From: Chiridota heheva
Lineage: Eukaryota > Echinodermata > Holothuroidea > Apodida > Chiridotidae
Direction of reading: 5' to 3'
Assembly (NCBI GenBank): GCA_020152595.1
Contig: JAIGNY010000154.1
Span: forward strand, 329,501 to 393,500
Length of the DNA stretch: 64,000 nt
Shown here in pieces: positions 1 through 11,335 of this stretch; position 1 is the first letter of the stretch, and each line of letters starts with the position of its first letter. The position numbers were made by a program, and so were the translations under genes. The notes beneath the pieces were generated by a model. That model had not been told where the DNA came from, made no database searches, and worked only from the letters and a program-made list of their open reading frames with translations.

Positions 1-32
1 ATATCAAGGAAAAGTGCCTTGTAGCCAGTTGC

Positions 33-690
33 AACTTAGATATAATTCGTCGAATCAGGAAACACTTGACCACTAAAAGTTGAAGGCTACTGGTTCAAAG
101 CTTAGTCATCTCACACCTCGACTATTGCAATGCTGTGTTTGCTGGGCTGCCCACTTCTAGTTTATTACCAATGCAATCAATTCAGAACCAGGCAGCTAAA
201 GTTGTTTTGCAAAAATGCAAATTCGATAGTGCTTCAAGCTGCCTAAAGGAACTGCATTGGCTTCCTATTGTTAACGTATCCAATTTAAAGTTCCGTGTCT
301 TGTTTTTAAAATGTATTCATAATCATGCACCAGCCTACCTCAAACAGCTAATTCAGTTCCGTAAATCCACATATAATACACGCAGCTCATGTAATCCTCC
401 TCTTTCTCTACCCCGTACTCATACTTCGTTCGGTTCTCGTGCATTTTGTTCCATCGGTCCCAAACTATGAAATGACCTGCCTGATTCAGTAAAGTCTAAT
501 TCATCATTTACCTCATTCAAACGTAACCTAAAAACTCACCTTTTCAAGCTGGCCTTAAATTTATTTTTTATATTTTTTTATCCTTCTTTGGTTCTTTTGG
601 CAGTTTCTCAGTGTGTTTTATTATTTTACATCTTGATTGAAAAGCGCGATAGAATATATTTTTAGTAATGGCTGTATAAGTACTTTATTA
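33..690 (+). pseudogene. 3' end of a CR1/L2-type LINE reverse transcriptase, broken
   Basis: This is the C-terminal tail of a non-LTR retrotransposon ORF2. The frame reads IRRIRKHLT, then HLDYCNAVFAGLP, LHWLPI and GSRAF near the end, the thumb and post-thumb signature of the CR1/L2/Jockey group. The frame is broken by TGA at 81-83 and by TGA at 468-470, where family members have Trp (K-L-stop-N-D-L-P in place of KLWNDLP). Reading continues past the second stop to about 580. The 3' UTR ends in TTATTATT-like DNA around 680-708, the usual microsatellite tail of these LINEs, and then runs into a (TA)n tract. Only the last ~200 codons are present because the window begins inside the element. It is an inactive relic. 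The group is firm; the exact clade is not. Confidence 0.85.
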
Positions 691-705
691 TTATTTTATT
701 AATAT

Positions 706-945
<240 letters not shown>

Positions 946-2418
946 TTATTAGAACGAATTAATTCTAAAATAATCTCATCAACCAACCTCAACCTATGGA
1001 AGAATACCACTGAAGTCATCAACTGGTACAAAAACGTGGACAACAAACCAAACCACTCTTTCATTTGCTTTGACGTTTGTGAATTCTATCCCTCCATAAC
1101 TGAAAAACTCTGAACAAATGCTTTAGATTTTGCATCCAATTATGACATTTCTGAACATGAGAAACATCATCCTACATGCCAAGAAATCTCTACTGTATGA
1201 TGGCGACACACCATGGTGTAAATGTGGAAATTTTAATTTCGATGTTACAATGGGTAGTCATAATGGGGCGGAATCGTGTGAAGTGATTGGTCTCTATATA
1301 TTGTCACAGCTCCAGCATATTAACATCAACATTGGATTATATAGAGACAACAGATTGGCTGTTTGCCGCAAAACACCAAGACAAACGGAATTAATCAAAA
1401 AAGAGATATGCAAAATATTTACAAGCAACACGCTAAAAATCTTAATTGAAGCTAATATGAAAACAGTTGACTTCCTAGACATCACCCTGGACCTAAGAAG
1501 TAGCACCTACAAATCATTTATGAAACCCAACAACACCCCATTATATGTACATAAACAGAGCAACCACCCACCCCCCAATAATCACGAACATTCCAGAAAG
1601 CATCAACAGGCGGTTATCTAGCATTTCATCAAACAAGCAAATATTCAATGAGGCAATACCCTGTCACCAAGAAGCCCTGACGGAAAGCGGCTACAACTAC
1701 ACATTGAACTATGAAGCACAACCAAACCCCAACAATGATGCAAACCAGAGAAGAAAGCGTAACAGAAAGAGAAAAACCACGTGGTTTAACCCGCCATATA
1801 GCATAAACGTAGCCACCAACATCGGCAGAAAATTCTTCCAACCTCCTGGACCACTGCTTCCCTCCCGGGCACCATCTCAACCAATTGCTAAACCATAACA
1901 GTGAAATTAAGTTACAGCTGTATGCCAAATATCCAACAGATCATCTCTACTCACAACAAAACAGTACTTAAGAAAAGTGCAACCAAAGAAACACCACAAA
2001 ACAATTGCAACTGCAGAAAGGACAAACCATGCCCACTCGAAGGCAAATGCCTCACATCAGGGGCCATCTACCAGTTAGACGGCAAGATACCCTTTAAGAA
2101 GAAACTTATATAGGATTAACGGAAAATACATTAAAAACAAGGTATAATGGACACACTCATAGTTTCAGAAACGAGGATAAACGGTATGCAACAACATTAA
2201 GTGAATACATCTGGAACATAAAAGACGATAATGTGCAGTACTTATTGAAATGGAAGATTATTGATAAAGCTAAGCCATACTCATCATCAAGCAAAATGTG
2301 CAACCTATGCTTGAAAGAGAAATTCTTTTATAATATACAAGCCACACTTAGCATCACTAAACAAAAAAAACGAGCTGGCCAGTGCATGCAGACACAGAAA
2401 AAAACAATTATTATGTAA
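946..2418 (+). pseudogene. Penelope-like retroelement: RT plus GIY-YIG endonuclease, decayed
   Basis: An RT palm begins with a motif-A segment around 1065-1105 ([12 protein letters not shown]). After a frame change come FDVTMGS (~1240) and a motif-C position reading YRDN where an Asp pair is expected (~1340). The thumb-like stretch includes VDFLDITLDL and the run NNTPLYVHKQSNHPP. Downstream is a Cys-rich linker (CNCRKDKPCPLEGKC, ~2010-2050). The last part reads AIYQLDGK, TYIGLTEN and TRYNGH, then SEYIW and CNLCLKEKF. The YIG-type core plus Arg match the GIY-YIG endonuclease that marks Penelope-like elements. At least three frame changes and several stops (TGA at ~1111, TGA at ~1198) kill it. 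The 5' part is missing. Identification as Penelope-like rests on the RT plus GIY-YIG order and is fairly secure. Confidence 0.8.
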
Positions 2419-2676
2419 CTATAGATAAGAACTATTTTCCCCATTCTTAGCACATGCCACACTTTAAACAGTTGCGCATTGTAATTCATCATCCCTATTA
2501 CTCAGCAATTTGTTTCTGATGAGTGAGATCTTGCCCTTACCAAACAGATCTGTCAAATAAAATGTACAAGGTTTAACTTGCGAGTCAGTTTATTACAGCT
2601 CTCTTTTGATTGAGCACTTTTCCATTGTGTTGGTTTTACACCATACTATTTTTTGGATTATACTTACTAGTTAACT

Positions 2677-2740
2677 CCTAGTTACCACGTTGCTATGGTG
2701 GGTGTGGTTTATTTCCATACTTAGAGAGGTTAACTATACA
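2677..2740 (+). repeat. Single-copy form of the 20-bp minisatellite sequence
   Basis: The segment running from TAGTTACCACG through TTGCTATGGTGGGTGTGG to ATACTTAGAGAGGTTA has the same flanks and one copy of the unit found expanded ~11 times at 35761-35979. The rest of 2419-2784 shows nothing recognisable. Confidence 0.65.
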
Positions 2741-2784
2741 CGAATGCCAGTAACAAAGGGCTAAGGAGCAGTATAATGTCACAG

Positions 2785-3160
2785 AAACAAGAGGGTCAAG
2801 AGAGGGTTATTGCCTATGGGAGTAGAAGTCTTCATCCAACCGAGAGAAATGACCAAAATTATTCTTCTTTTAAGCTTTAATTCTCGGCAGTAAAGTGGGC
2901 AGTCACTGAGAAATTAAAAATTCAATTATGGTGGACAGACTTTTTTGTCTACACAGACAATAATCCACCTGGACACGACAACTCTTGGAGCAACAGAGCA
3001 AAGAAGGGCTGCCAAACTTGCAAATTTCAGTTATCAAATCAAATGCAGACCAGGAAAGATGAACGCAAATGCAGATGCTCTACCAAGAAAACCATGTCCA
3101 GAAGAAGCTTTCATGAAAGTGTTTCTACCCAAATTACCACTAGCTCTGTGGTGAGGGACA
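2785..3160 (+). pseudogene. Ty3/gypsy RNase H fragment
   Basis: The frame reads VIAYGSRSLHPTERNDQNYS, then AVKWAVTEK, VYTDNNP, and after a frame change LGATEQRRAAKLANF and RPGKMNANADAL. This is the RNase H / tether portion of a Ty3/gypsy Pol, with the catalytic TDN visible. There is a TAA at 2878-2880 and a frameshift near 2965, so it is not functional. The preceding RT and following integrase are absent here. A gypsy integrase in the same orientation at 6292-6640 and 7316-7520 could be the rest of this element, separated by later insertions. Confidence 0.85.
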
Positions 3161-3540
3161 GGGTCTGTTCCATTCTAAGTTTTTCAAGTCCAGTAATAAG
3201 GAAAAGATGAGACAATAGGTGGGGTCATGACAAACATATCTAGAGACAGACGGCCAAGCAAAACAGAAAAACAATCATGAGACGAAAGAAACAGTGAAAA
3301 TGTTAGTCCAGTAGGATTGTCACAGGGAGTGATTTATAATCTTGTTTGTTTAATATTGTATTCATGTTGTATTACGCGAGTGGGCAGTATATGCCAGTCT
3401 CTCACTACTCGCTTGTATGTACAAAAATTTGAATTAGAATGGGCGCAGTATTTAAGTGTAGATCCGCTTGGTTCAAAGCTCTTAATTTATGCAATACTTT
3501 AATTTATGCAAACCTTTAAGGCATCTCAGCAGGTGCCAAC
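3161..3540. other. No gene recognised
   Basis: AT-rich DNA between the gypsy RNase H and an L1-like LINE tail. It may be gypsy remnant, but no motif survives. Confidence 0.5.
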
Positions 3541-4278
3541 ATTCTTTAAAAGTACATGTATTTGTTTGATCTGAATTTTCAAAAAGTTGGGGAGAAGCAA
3601 ATAAGTCATCTAATGAGACACTGGGATCGTTTTTTCGATATAAATGACAAAGAATGGTGGGTTATTTTTTCTAATTGTTTTATAGCAGTCCGCGAAACAA
3701 AAATCCATTATTTCCCATTTAAATTCATTCACAAAATACTTTCTGTAAATAGCTACCTCCACAAGTTAAAAATACTAGATAATGACCTTTGTTCCTTTTG
3801 TGGTAATGACAGTGAAACCCTCAAGCATCTATTTTGGTCATGTAACATTTCATCTAAGTTTTGGAATGATGTTTTTGTTGATACTTTAAGTGATGTAACT
3901 TCAAGTTTGAATTATAAACTTATTGCTTTTGGTTATACTGATGAAAACTATTTTAAATATAATTACATTATTTTTCATGCTAAATATTTTATTTTCACAT
4001 GTAAATATACCAATACCATACCTACTCTTTATAGATTTAAAACAGCTATGAAGATGATGCTCGAGATGAAAAGAAACTTTTATGTTAAAAAAATAAGTTA
4101 TGATTATTTTTCATTGTTTAAAGATAAATTTTTGAAAGTAACAGTAATTCATAATTTCCCTTTTTTCTATATTTTCTTTGAAATTGTTTGCTTTGTAAAA
4201 ATCGTCACTTTTTGTATATTTCTTTAGCTGTTGATTGTTATTGTTTCTGGAACTTTAATAAATTGTAAAAAAAAAAAT
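3541..4278 (+). pseudogene. 5'-truncated L1/Tx1-like LINE, C-terminal end
   Basis: An open 223-residue frame lacks an RT palm but carries the C-terminal zinc-knuckle-like module of L1/Tx1-type LINEs: an Ile-His-Lys-Ile segment, then CSFCGND, ETLKHLFWSC and FW. The Cys-x2-Cys...His...Cys spacing fits the zf-RVT module. The frame ends at TAG 4225-4227. The 3' UTR has AATAAA-like DNA at ~4256 and ends in an A-run at 4267-4277. A 5'-truncated tail with an A-run is the usual product of target-primed reverse transcription. The frame is still open, so the copy is fairly young, but it cannot be autonomous. The L1/Tx1 clade is likely but not proven. Confidence 0.75.
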
Positions 4279-4838
4279 TAACACATCTCGAGAGGCTATG
4301 TTTTAGCCGAGTGTAAGCCCCAAGGCAAGAACGGTGCCTGGGCTATTGGATTTATCCACAAGTTTTATTGTGATTGTGAAGCTCTGTAAAGATACCAGAA
4401 GGGACATTTGTGTTAGGGACTCTTTTCTGTAAACTTACTTAAAAACTACTTTACTATAACTATTTTGTTGTGCATGAAAATTATCTTTCAAATCGTAGTT
4501 ATCAGATTAAGTTTAGGATTAGAAGTTGGATGTGTCCAGAATTAAAAATTTATTTTAATGATCATCGCGTCCAGCATCTGACTTGAGTGGATGAATTAAT
4601 ATGACTATCAGAAATGACATATTTGTATATTCCGCTATCTTATATATACTTTAGAATATTTCAAAGTTGACTGAAATGATGGTATGGTTGCCGTAAAAGT
4701 TTACAGAATTGTTAATATACACTATTTTAATATCTAGTAAATATGAACATTATATTCAATGAACATATTTAAGATTTGGTGCATATGAATCTGTAACGAG
4801 TTATTAATTGTTAGGGGTGGTCGGCAGGTTGGAGCTTT
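4279..4838. other. No gene recognised
   Basis: Unique-looking AT-rich sequence between a LINE tail and a MITE; no coding or repeat signal seen. Confidence 0.5.
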
Positions 4839-4846
4839 GCTAGAAG

Positions 4847-5424
4847 TAGTGCTGTCATGACATGGCTCTATTACGTATCGATTATCGTGGAGAAAAATAT
4901 GGCGATATATTGGAATATCACGATACTTTTCAAGAAAACTGACTCACGACACAAATTGCTAATTTCACTAATGTTACTTCTTTTATGATGAACGCAAGAA
5001 AATATGATTTGAAGATCTAGCAGACGACATGATCACGTGACTATTATGTTCATCACGCATCATGCACGTGTTTGGTAATTCAGTCAGTGTGACCATGAAT
5101 CATCGAAGTAAGAGCCTGAGAGGCGTGTTCTGGGTCAATTTTTCATTCCCTTTGCCAACTTACATCGGAACGGGCCAGTGTGGGGTGGCGGAGCACGATT
5201 TTTAATTAGTTTTTTCTGTTTCACACTATTTTTGCACATTTTTATTGGCCTAAACTTGAATTTTTGATTTAATACCATAACATTAAAATTGTAACGTATG
5301 AAGTGGCCTAGCCAAGTTGCGCAAAAATTTCTTAGTTGAGTACTAGTATTTAGTATCGCAATATGTCGCAAGAGGCACATTTCATATCGTGGGAAAAGAT
5401 AATTGACATGTCATGACAGCACTA
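4847..5424. mobile_element. Non-autonomous hAT-type MITE, 578 bp
   Basis: The two ends are perfect 18-bp terminal inverted repeats: TAGTGCTGTCATGACATG at 4847-4864 and its complement at 5407-5424. Inside the ends, similarity continues weakly (cacgata, gcgatac motifs on both arms). The flanking 8-mers GCTAGAAG (4839-4846) and ATTAGAAG (5425-5432) match at 6 of 8 bases, consistent with an aged 8-bp hAT target-site duplication. No transposase is encoded; the minus-strand open frame inside is not protein-like. Confidence 0.8.
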
Positions 5425-5432
5425 ATTAGAAG

Positions 5433-6291
5433 CGAATAATGTTAATGTGGTGTTGAATCTTGATAGAGATGACGTGAGGGGGTAGGCCCATTTTCAATTG
5501 CATTAGATATAGGTTCATGAGCATTTGATTATCTCTGGGTTTGAGTTTCTTTTGGTCTACCCACAAGGTATTTATTCTACCAGCTCAGTGAGTTTGACGA
5601 TGCAATAGACGGATAGTAAGCCAGCCAGGATGTCGGTACGGGACGCCTCGGGTGGCAACACACCATTGGCAGTCTTAGTGGTGAATTGGGTGTGGGCGTG
5701 GCTCCATGCATCACCTGTATTCAGGGATGTGCGCCACACCAGTTGAGACACACAAGCAGGCTACTGAGTAACCGTGAGATCATGTGAACATTCATTACTT
5801 TCCAACGTATATACTTTCCAACGTATATGGAAAACTGGGGGTTTTAAACTGAACCAACGTCTAAGCAAGTTATTTTCATGGGCTTATGACATAAACGGTT
5901 TTCGGCGTCCGGTCTGACATTTCATGTGAAGTTTTAAAGTGAGCTAAGGTCATCTAAGTAAATGACAGGAAGTGAGGTCAAGGACCTCAGAGTGTACTAT
6001 ATACAGAGATTGTGTTTTCCTTTTTTTTCTCTCCCTTTTCCTTCATTATCTTTTCTCGTCTCTTACCTACACAGAGATTATGAAATGATTATCAAGATTT
6101 TACTGTATTATATATTATTGATTACTGTACATTGTGTTTATGATACCATAGCAGATCATTTTGACGATAGAGAGAAATCGCAAATAATATTGTTTTTTCC
6201 AAGTAAACACATATTTTCATTGTTGTTTTCCCCTTCAGCCTTACTGACTATATCTTACAGATGCTCTAGGTGACGTCCATTGTTGAGACTG
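5433..6291. other. No gene recognised
   Basis: AT-rich DNA with a duplicated ACTTTCCAACGTATAT near 5798-5828. The open frame around 5962-6273 has no family features. It lies upstream of the gypsy integrase piece. Confidence 0.45.
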
Positions 6292-6640
6292 TGACAAGGA
6301 TAACTTTTTTATAAAAGATGGAATATTGTATCGAGAAACAAAAAGGCCTGATGATACTGCTTAAGTACAACTAGTGCTACCAAAAGAGTTACAAAGCTTA
6401 GTTCTAAAATCCCTTCATGAGGATGCTGGTCATTTTGCCCTTGATCGCACACTGAACCTCATTAGACCAATGTTTATTGGCCTGATTTAAAAGAGGTGGT
6501 TACACATTATTGTGCCAAGTTCCCAAGTTGTTGTTTGAGAAATGCACCAACAAAGTCAAACAAGGCACCCCTGCAAAATATACAAGCCTTTGCCCCATTA
6601 GAAGTAGTTGCAATAGACTTCTTGACAGTAGATAAATATG
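6292..6640 (+). pseudogene. Ty3/gypsy integrase, zinc-binding N-terminal part
   Basis: The frame reads FFIKDGILYRE, then LPKELQSLVLKSLHEDAGHF (the first His pair of the HHCC finger), LDRTL, and after a frame change the CAKFPSC Cys pair. The beginning of the catalytic core follows (PLEVVAIDFLTVD, with the first catalytic Asp). TAA stops lie at ~6362 and ~6488. The catalytic core is cut at ~6640 by an R1 repeat and resumes at 7316. Confidence 0.85.
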
Positions 6641-7048
6641 CATGATGAGATAACCATCCTTATGAAGAATGGTCCATCAATCATTCATGGGTTTTGCACA
6701 AAGTCCTTCCAAGCATATAATGTATATTTTTATTTAGGCTCTGCCAAGGACTAATCTGATACGTATCACTGAACAGCAGTTATGTAGCAAGCTACATAAG
6801 ATGAATGACCTATTGTGTACAGTGTAACAGTAGCTGGTTGCTAACAAGTGAACTGTGAATAGTCTACGAAGATGTTATCAGATAAGAAGGTATAGATTAC
6901 CCCTGTGTTGTGTATAGTGTAGCAATAGCTGGATGCTAGTCAATGAAGTGTGAAAAGTCTCTCGGGTTGAATGGTGTGGATTACCCCTGATTTTGAAAAA
7001 TCGGGGGTGCCGGGTTGGAGGGATCTAAGGGCCAAAAATTCTTAATGG
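6640..7048 (+). repeat. Dispersed repeat R1, copy 1
   Basis: About 410 bp, present again inverted at 7969-8370 and 15949-16338. Inside are two ~95-bp subrepeats, each with GTGTA-AGTGTA, TAGCTGG and ATTACCCCTG blocks, so R1 is an internal dimer. Its left edge falls exactly in the gypsy integrase frame, so it (with DNA to ~7315) is an insertion. Confidence 0.85.
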
Positions 7049-7315
7049 CTGATACAGAACATATCTTGCATGAGATGTACCTCCGCTTTCCGTTTAGTAT
7101 GCACTGCAACCGCCTATTTTGGCCAAAATCGACGGTTGCACAACACACGCCTCGCCTGAGCAAGGGCAACCTAATATGATATCATTATTTGCTTAGCCTG
7201 GCACAGCTACGATCTATTACAATGCCAACACGCGCGAGTGTAATATGATGCCTCTATCTGATGCACGTAGTGCATATTATTAATGCCCCTATGATAGCAT
7301 ACTGAAAGGAAAGAG

Positions 7316-7520
7316 CTTGTACACTCAATGTGGTGATCACAAACCTTTTCACTAAATTTGTAATGGCAATACCCACTAGAGATCAAACTGCCAAATTAAC
7401 TGCAAGAGCATTATGGCAACATTTCTTTTTCCACCATGATTGTCTGGCTAAAATTCACTCAGACCTGATTTGAGTCTAAATTTATCAAAGAACTTGGAAA
7501 TTTATATGGTATTCATAAAA
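7316..7520 (+). pseudogene. Ty3/gypsy integrase catalytic core, continuation
   Basis: The frame reads VVITNLFTKFVMAIPTRDQ, then TAKLTARALWQHFF and AKIHSD (second catalytic Asp), then a frame change to ESKFIKELGN-like and YGIHK. It follows directly on the core started at 6600-6636 with the ~680-bp insertion removed. Stops near 7470 and 7476 make it inactive. Confidence 0.85.
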
Positions 7521-7968
7521 GCAGGACCAGTTTTCTATATTGGGACAAAACTTAAAAGTGATTTGCTGATGAAAGAGAGGAAAAAAGAGGTTTTTTTCTA
7601 CCATTCTTCAGAGGCTTGGGTTACTCTTCCAGAGCTCAAACCAAAACACCAAAAAGTATCTGGTGTTTCATTATGAATTCAGTTCAGCAAAATTCATTCT
7701 TTTTGCCCTTGATTTGACACAGAAGAGTCAAGTTATTTAATATGTTGCTTTCTCATTTCTTTCATAACAAAAAAAGCATGACTTTAATATTGCAACACTG
7801 TGTTTAATATACAAAGCCTTTACAAATGCATAATCGATCCACTAAACTAACTGCCCAGTGTGCACAATCTTTAAATATAAATCATAACTTGCAATCAAGT
7901 TAAACATTAAAAAAAAAAAATCATAACAAACAATTACACTACAGCAGCATGGATATCGTCTTTGATTT
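7521..7968. other. No gene recognised
   Basis: The end of the decayed integrase frame followed by AT-rich DNA with a short A-run at 7910-7920, leading into R1 copy 2. Confidence 0.45.
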
Positions 7969-8370
7969 CCATTAAGAATTTTTGGCCCTTAGACCCCTCC
8001 AACCCGACACCCTTGATTTTCTCAAAATCAGGAGTAATCCACACTATTCAACCCAAAAGAATTCACAATTCATTGACTAGCAACCAGCTATTGTTACACC
8101 AGACAACACAGGGGTAATCTACCTTCTTAACTGACACCATCTTCATAGTCTATTCACAGTTCACTTGTTAGCAACCAGCTACTATTACACTGTACACAAT
8201 AGGTTATTCATCTGGGCTCAAGCCACATAACTCCTGTTCAGTGATGCGAATCTGATTGGTACTTGGCTGAACCCAAATATAAATGTGCATAATATGCTTA
8301 GGAGGACTTTGTGCAAAACCCATGAATGTTTGATGGACCATTCCTCATAAGGATGGTTATTTCATCATGC
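7969..8370 (-). repeat. Dispersed repeat R1, copy 2 (inverted)
   Basis: The complement aligns along its whole length with 6640-7048, including the CATGATGA edge and the AACCCGACACCC block. Copies 1 and 2 therefore form a ~400-bp inverted repeat with a ~920-bp spacer. Confidence 0.85.
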
Positions 8371-8453
8371 GAAGAGATTTTCAGTCATGAAAATGAACAT
8401 GACTAGTCAATGGGTTCATGTCACAATGGCGCGGAAAAAAACTTACAACATTT

Positions 8454-8884
8454 TGTGGTGTGACCTTTGGTACGGCCTTGAGCATGTGTATTACGCATCG
8501 CTAATCAACATTAAGCTGTAGTTGGTGTTTCCATAGTAACGGGCGAGTGGAAATCAGCTGATAGAGTTCAGTGGATTCTGAATTAAGGGAACAAATTCAT
8601 GCAGTCGATTCGTGTACATCCGTAGCGGTCATACTGATCATAAACTTTGTACACAAAGTATGTTAACATGCTCACAGATAGTCTTCAGTGAAGCTGGTAA
8701 GACCAGAAGTTTATCAGTTCCGAAAACAAGCTGTGACCAAAGGACATTTTCTTGTTTAGTAGGTGTCAAGTTAATAACAGTCAATCCCATGTAATTCATA
8801 ATATTGTAGTTGAGTAATAGCGCCACCAGTTGTAGAATAAAGACACTTAAAATCAATATGTCGTCTTCGAGTCATAACTTCACA
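8454..8884 (+). repeat. Probable 5' LTR of a Ty3/gypsy element
   Basis: It begins TGTGGTGTGACC and ends TTCACA directly before a primer-binding site and gag, the standard TG...CA arrangement. An AATAAA at ~8835 fits the LTR polyadenylation signal. No 3' LTR remains to confirm the ends, because the element is cut off near 10890. Confidence 0.6.
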
Positions 8885-8898
8885 TGGTGTCAGAAGTA
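8885..8898 (+). promoter_or_regulatory. tRNA primer-binding site of the gypsy element
   Basis: TGGTGTCAGAAGT starts immediately after the LTR's final CA. This is a common Ty3/gypsy primer-site sequence, complementary to a tRNA 3' end beginning with the universal TGG. The gag start follows 36 bases later. Confidence 0.65.
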
Positions 8899-8920
8899 AA
8901 AGCCTCGCGCTCACGGAAAA

Positions 8921-9730
8921 ATGGAAAAAATAGACCCACCTAGAGGACTGAGTTTAGAAGGGAATCCAGCGGACAATCTAAAACGGTTTCTGCAACGTTT
9001 TGACCTATACATGCTTGTAAGGGGGATTACAAACCTCCAAACCAGCAAACAGCACTCTTCCTAACGTTAATTGCTGAGGACGCACTGCGAGTGTACAATA
9101 CATTTACGTGGGACTCCGGGGGAGACAAAGAAAACCTACAAAAGGTAAAAGAAAAATTCTGAGAACATTGTAAAAATCACACATCACAGGCATTTCTTCG
9201 CAATAAATTTTTTACAAGGGCTCAAAAAGAGGGTGAACCGATAGTTCAGTATGTAACTGATTTAAAACTTCTTGCCAAGGAATATGATTTTAAAATTCTC
9301 AACGACAGACTCATAAGAGATAGAATTATCTTCTGCATACATAGTGAGCAGTTGAAGGAAAACATAATTAGTGTACTGGACCTTGACCTTAAAGAGGCGG
9401 TGGACATTTACCGCGCTGCCGAAATCAGCAAAAAGCAAATGGACAAAATGAACGACGAAGAGGAAACAGAAAAAACAGTACACAAAATCCACGAAAGCAA
9501 ACTGAACAAATCAGTCCGTGGAGCGAAAGGTCACACAAGGTCAGCTACCAAAACCAATTCACCGCAATATAGTGGAAATCAGAAACACAAACAAAGGACA
9601 TGTTATAGATGTGGGAGAAATCACCTTCCACGATCATACCCTGCATGGGGTAAACAATGCACACAATGTGGAAAAATGACCACTTCGCTGATGTTTGCAA
9701 ATCGTGGAAAGAAAGCGTTGACATGGTAAC
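8921..9730 (+). pseudogene. Ty3/gypsy Gag, frameshifted
   Basis: The start ATG gives MEKIDPPRGLSLEGNPA, then KRFLQRFDLYM. Frame changes near 9020 and a TGA at ~9160 break it. A capsid-like stretch follows (FLRNKFFTRAQKEGEPIVQY, KLLAKEYDF, LIRDRIIF). The C-terminus has a zinc knuckle area with CYRCG, then CTQCGKM and a His/Cys in the next frame (HFADVC). It lies between the primer site and the protease, the expected order for a retrotransposon. It would package element RNA if intact; here it is dead. Confidence 0.8.
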
Positions 9731-10890
9731 ACATTCTGACAGTGAAAACTCAGAAGGTGAAGAGTTATTCATTGGAGATGTTGGTAGCAATGAATCATCA
9801 GAAAAGTGGTGGGTAAACTTGAAGATAAGAAGGAAATGGACTTCTCTAAAAATAGACACTGGCGCAAAAGCTAACATTCTGGCATTCAAGACCTACAAAC
9901 AGATTGCAAATGGCGCTTCCATCAGAAAAACCAACAATAAATTGGTGTCATACAATGGTCAGAGAAATTAACTCTTTGGTATTTGTACTTTAAAGGTGTC
10001 ATACAAAGGAGACCAACACAAACTGGAATTAAACATTGTACAGGAAGGATAAAGAAATATTTTAGGTCTGAAAGCCGCACTTACACTAAAGCTAATTCAG
10101 CAAGTGGATCAAGTTCAAGACACGACAGATCTTGTGAAAGATTACAGTGATGTTTTTATGGCATCGGGTGCTTACCTATGGAACATCATATTGAACTGGA
10201 AAGGGATGCATCTCCAACAGTTCATCCTCCAGGGAAGGTACCTTTTGCCCTTAATGACAAACTGAAAGATGAACTTGATAGGTTAGTAGAACAAAAGATA
10301 GTCCAAAAGGTAAATTATTCAGCAGAATGGGTAGACTCCCTAGTTATCATAGAGAAACCCAATGGCAAACTCAGGTTGTGTCTCGATCCCAAAGAATTAA
10401 AATTTGGGTGCCAGAAATTTCATCAGTACATTTATGGGCAAAGTGATGTCATTGTGACAAGTGATCATAAACCACTGGAAACAATCATGAGAAAGTCTCT
10501 GTCAACAGCGCCACCAAGAATCCAACGTTTGCTCTTAGCAGTACAAAAGTGTGACATCAAAGTTCAACATAAACCAGGAGAGAGTGCTGACATGGTGATA
10601 GCAGATACATTGTCTAGAGCTTATCCAAGCCATAATGACGAATCTGACAAAGATGAATCAAATGAAATTAAACTTCAAGTTCATACACTAGTATTAAACA
10701 TGCCAATCACTGATCAAAAGATATAATTCAAGGCAGCAACCAAAGAGGATCCCATATTGATCATTTTGAGAAAAACGGTACTCAATGGTTGGCCAAACTC
10801 AAAAAATCAAGTGGAAAACGAAATAAAGCCATATTGGAGCTTCAAAGATGAAATACATTGTGCCAATGACCCATTATTCAAATGAACAAG
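9731..10890 (+). pseudogene. Ty3/gypsy Pol with the RT palm deleted
   Basis: Protease: the aspartic-protease motif DTGAKANIL is at ~9854-9880, in a frame overlapping the end of gag. RT N-terminus: MEHHIELERDASPTVHPPGK, then EKPNGKLRLCLDPKELK (10178-10400). The frame then jumps without a stop into RNase H (IVTSDHKPLETIM, HKPGESADMV, ADTLSRAYP). The whole RT palm with its YxDD motif is missing, an in-frame internal deletion of several hundred bases. The 182-residue open frame 10178-10726 is this fusion. After TAA at ~10724 a linker continues (TKEDPILI, NGWP, EIKPYW) until the sequence is cut by DIRS DNA near 10890. No integrase or 3' LTR follows. The element is non-autonomous. Confidence 0.85.
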
Positions 10891-11335
10891 AGCCTGGTGT
10901 ATTGCCTCTAGTTCCAACTAAAATTGATGTGCTGTGCTGACCGCACCAAGTGTCCATCCAAAATCCCACAACTTGGAACCACGCTAAATGCGCTCCCCAC
11001 CCCGTCAAAGACGCATCGGTCACCACTGACACTGAAGGTCTGACGGGTGGAAAAATTGCTCCCTGTGACAGGTAAGAGTGGACGCACCACCACCAAATGT
11101 GGGGGGACCACCGCCTGCGTACGGGGGACGAGGACACTGAGGTTCTCTCCTGGATGGTATGAAATGATCCAGTAGATGGAATTGTAGATCCCGCATGTAA
11201 AACCTGCACATGGGGACTACATCTACTAGGCTGGCTAGGTATCCTGAGAATGCCAGCCAAGCTCTTGCCGGCGATGCCGGTAGCGAGAGATGTTGTTTTG
11301 AATGCTGGCTGTCAATTGTCAACAATATCATTAGC
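10880..11335 (-). pseudogene. DIRS-type retrotransposon RNase H fragment
   Basis: On the minus strand the frames together read a LLDHFIPSR-like stretch, SVVTDASLTGWGAHL, then a LELEAIHQALVHL-like helix. TDAS-GWGAHL followed by a Leu-Glu-Ala-Ile helix is the RNase H signature of DIRS-like tyrosine-recombinase retroelements. Several frame changes are present. The fragment lies opposite to, and directly against, the truncated gypsy Pol, so it inserted into it or was joined by rearrangement. Confidence 0.75.

Noticed and set aside
5135..5380. Minus-strand 81-codon frame
   Set aside because: Lies inside the 578-bp MITE and has no protein-like features.
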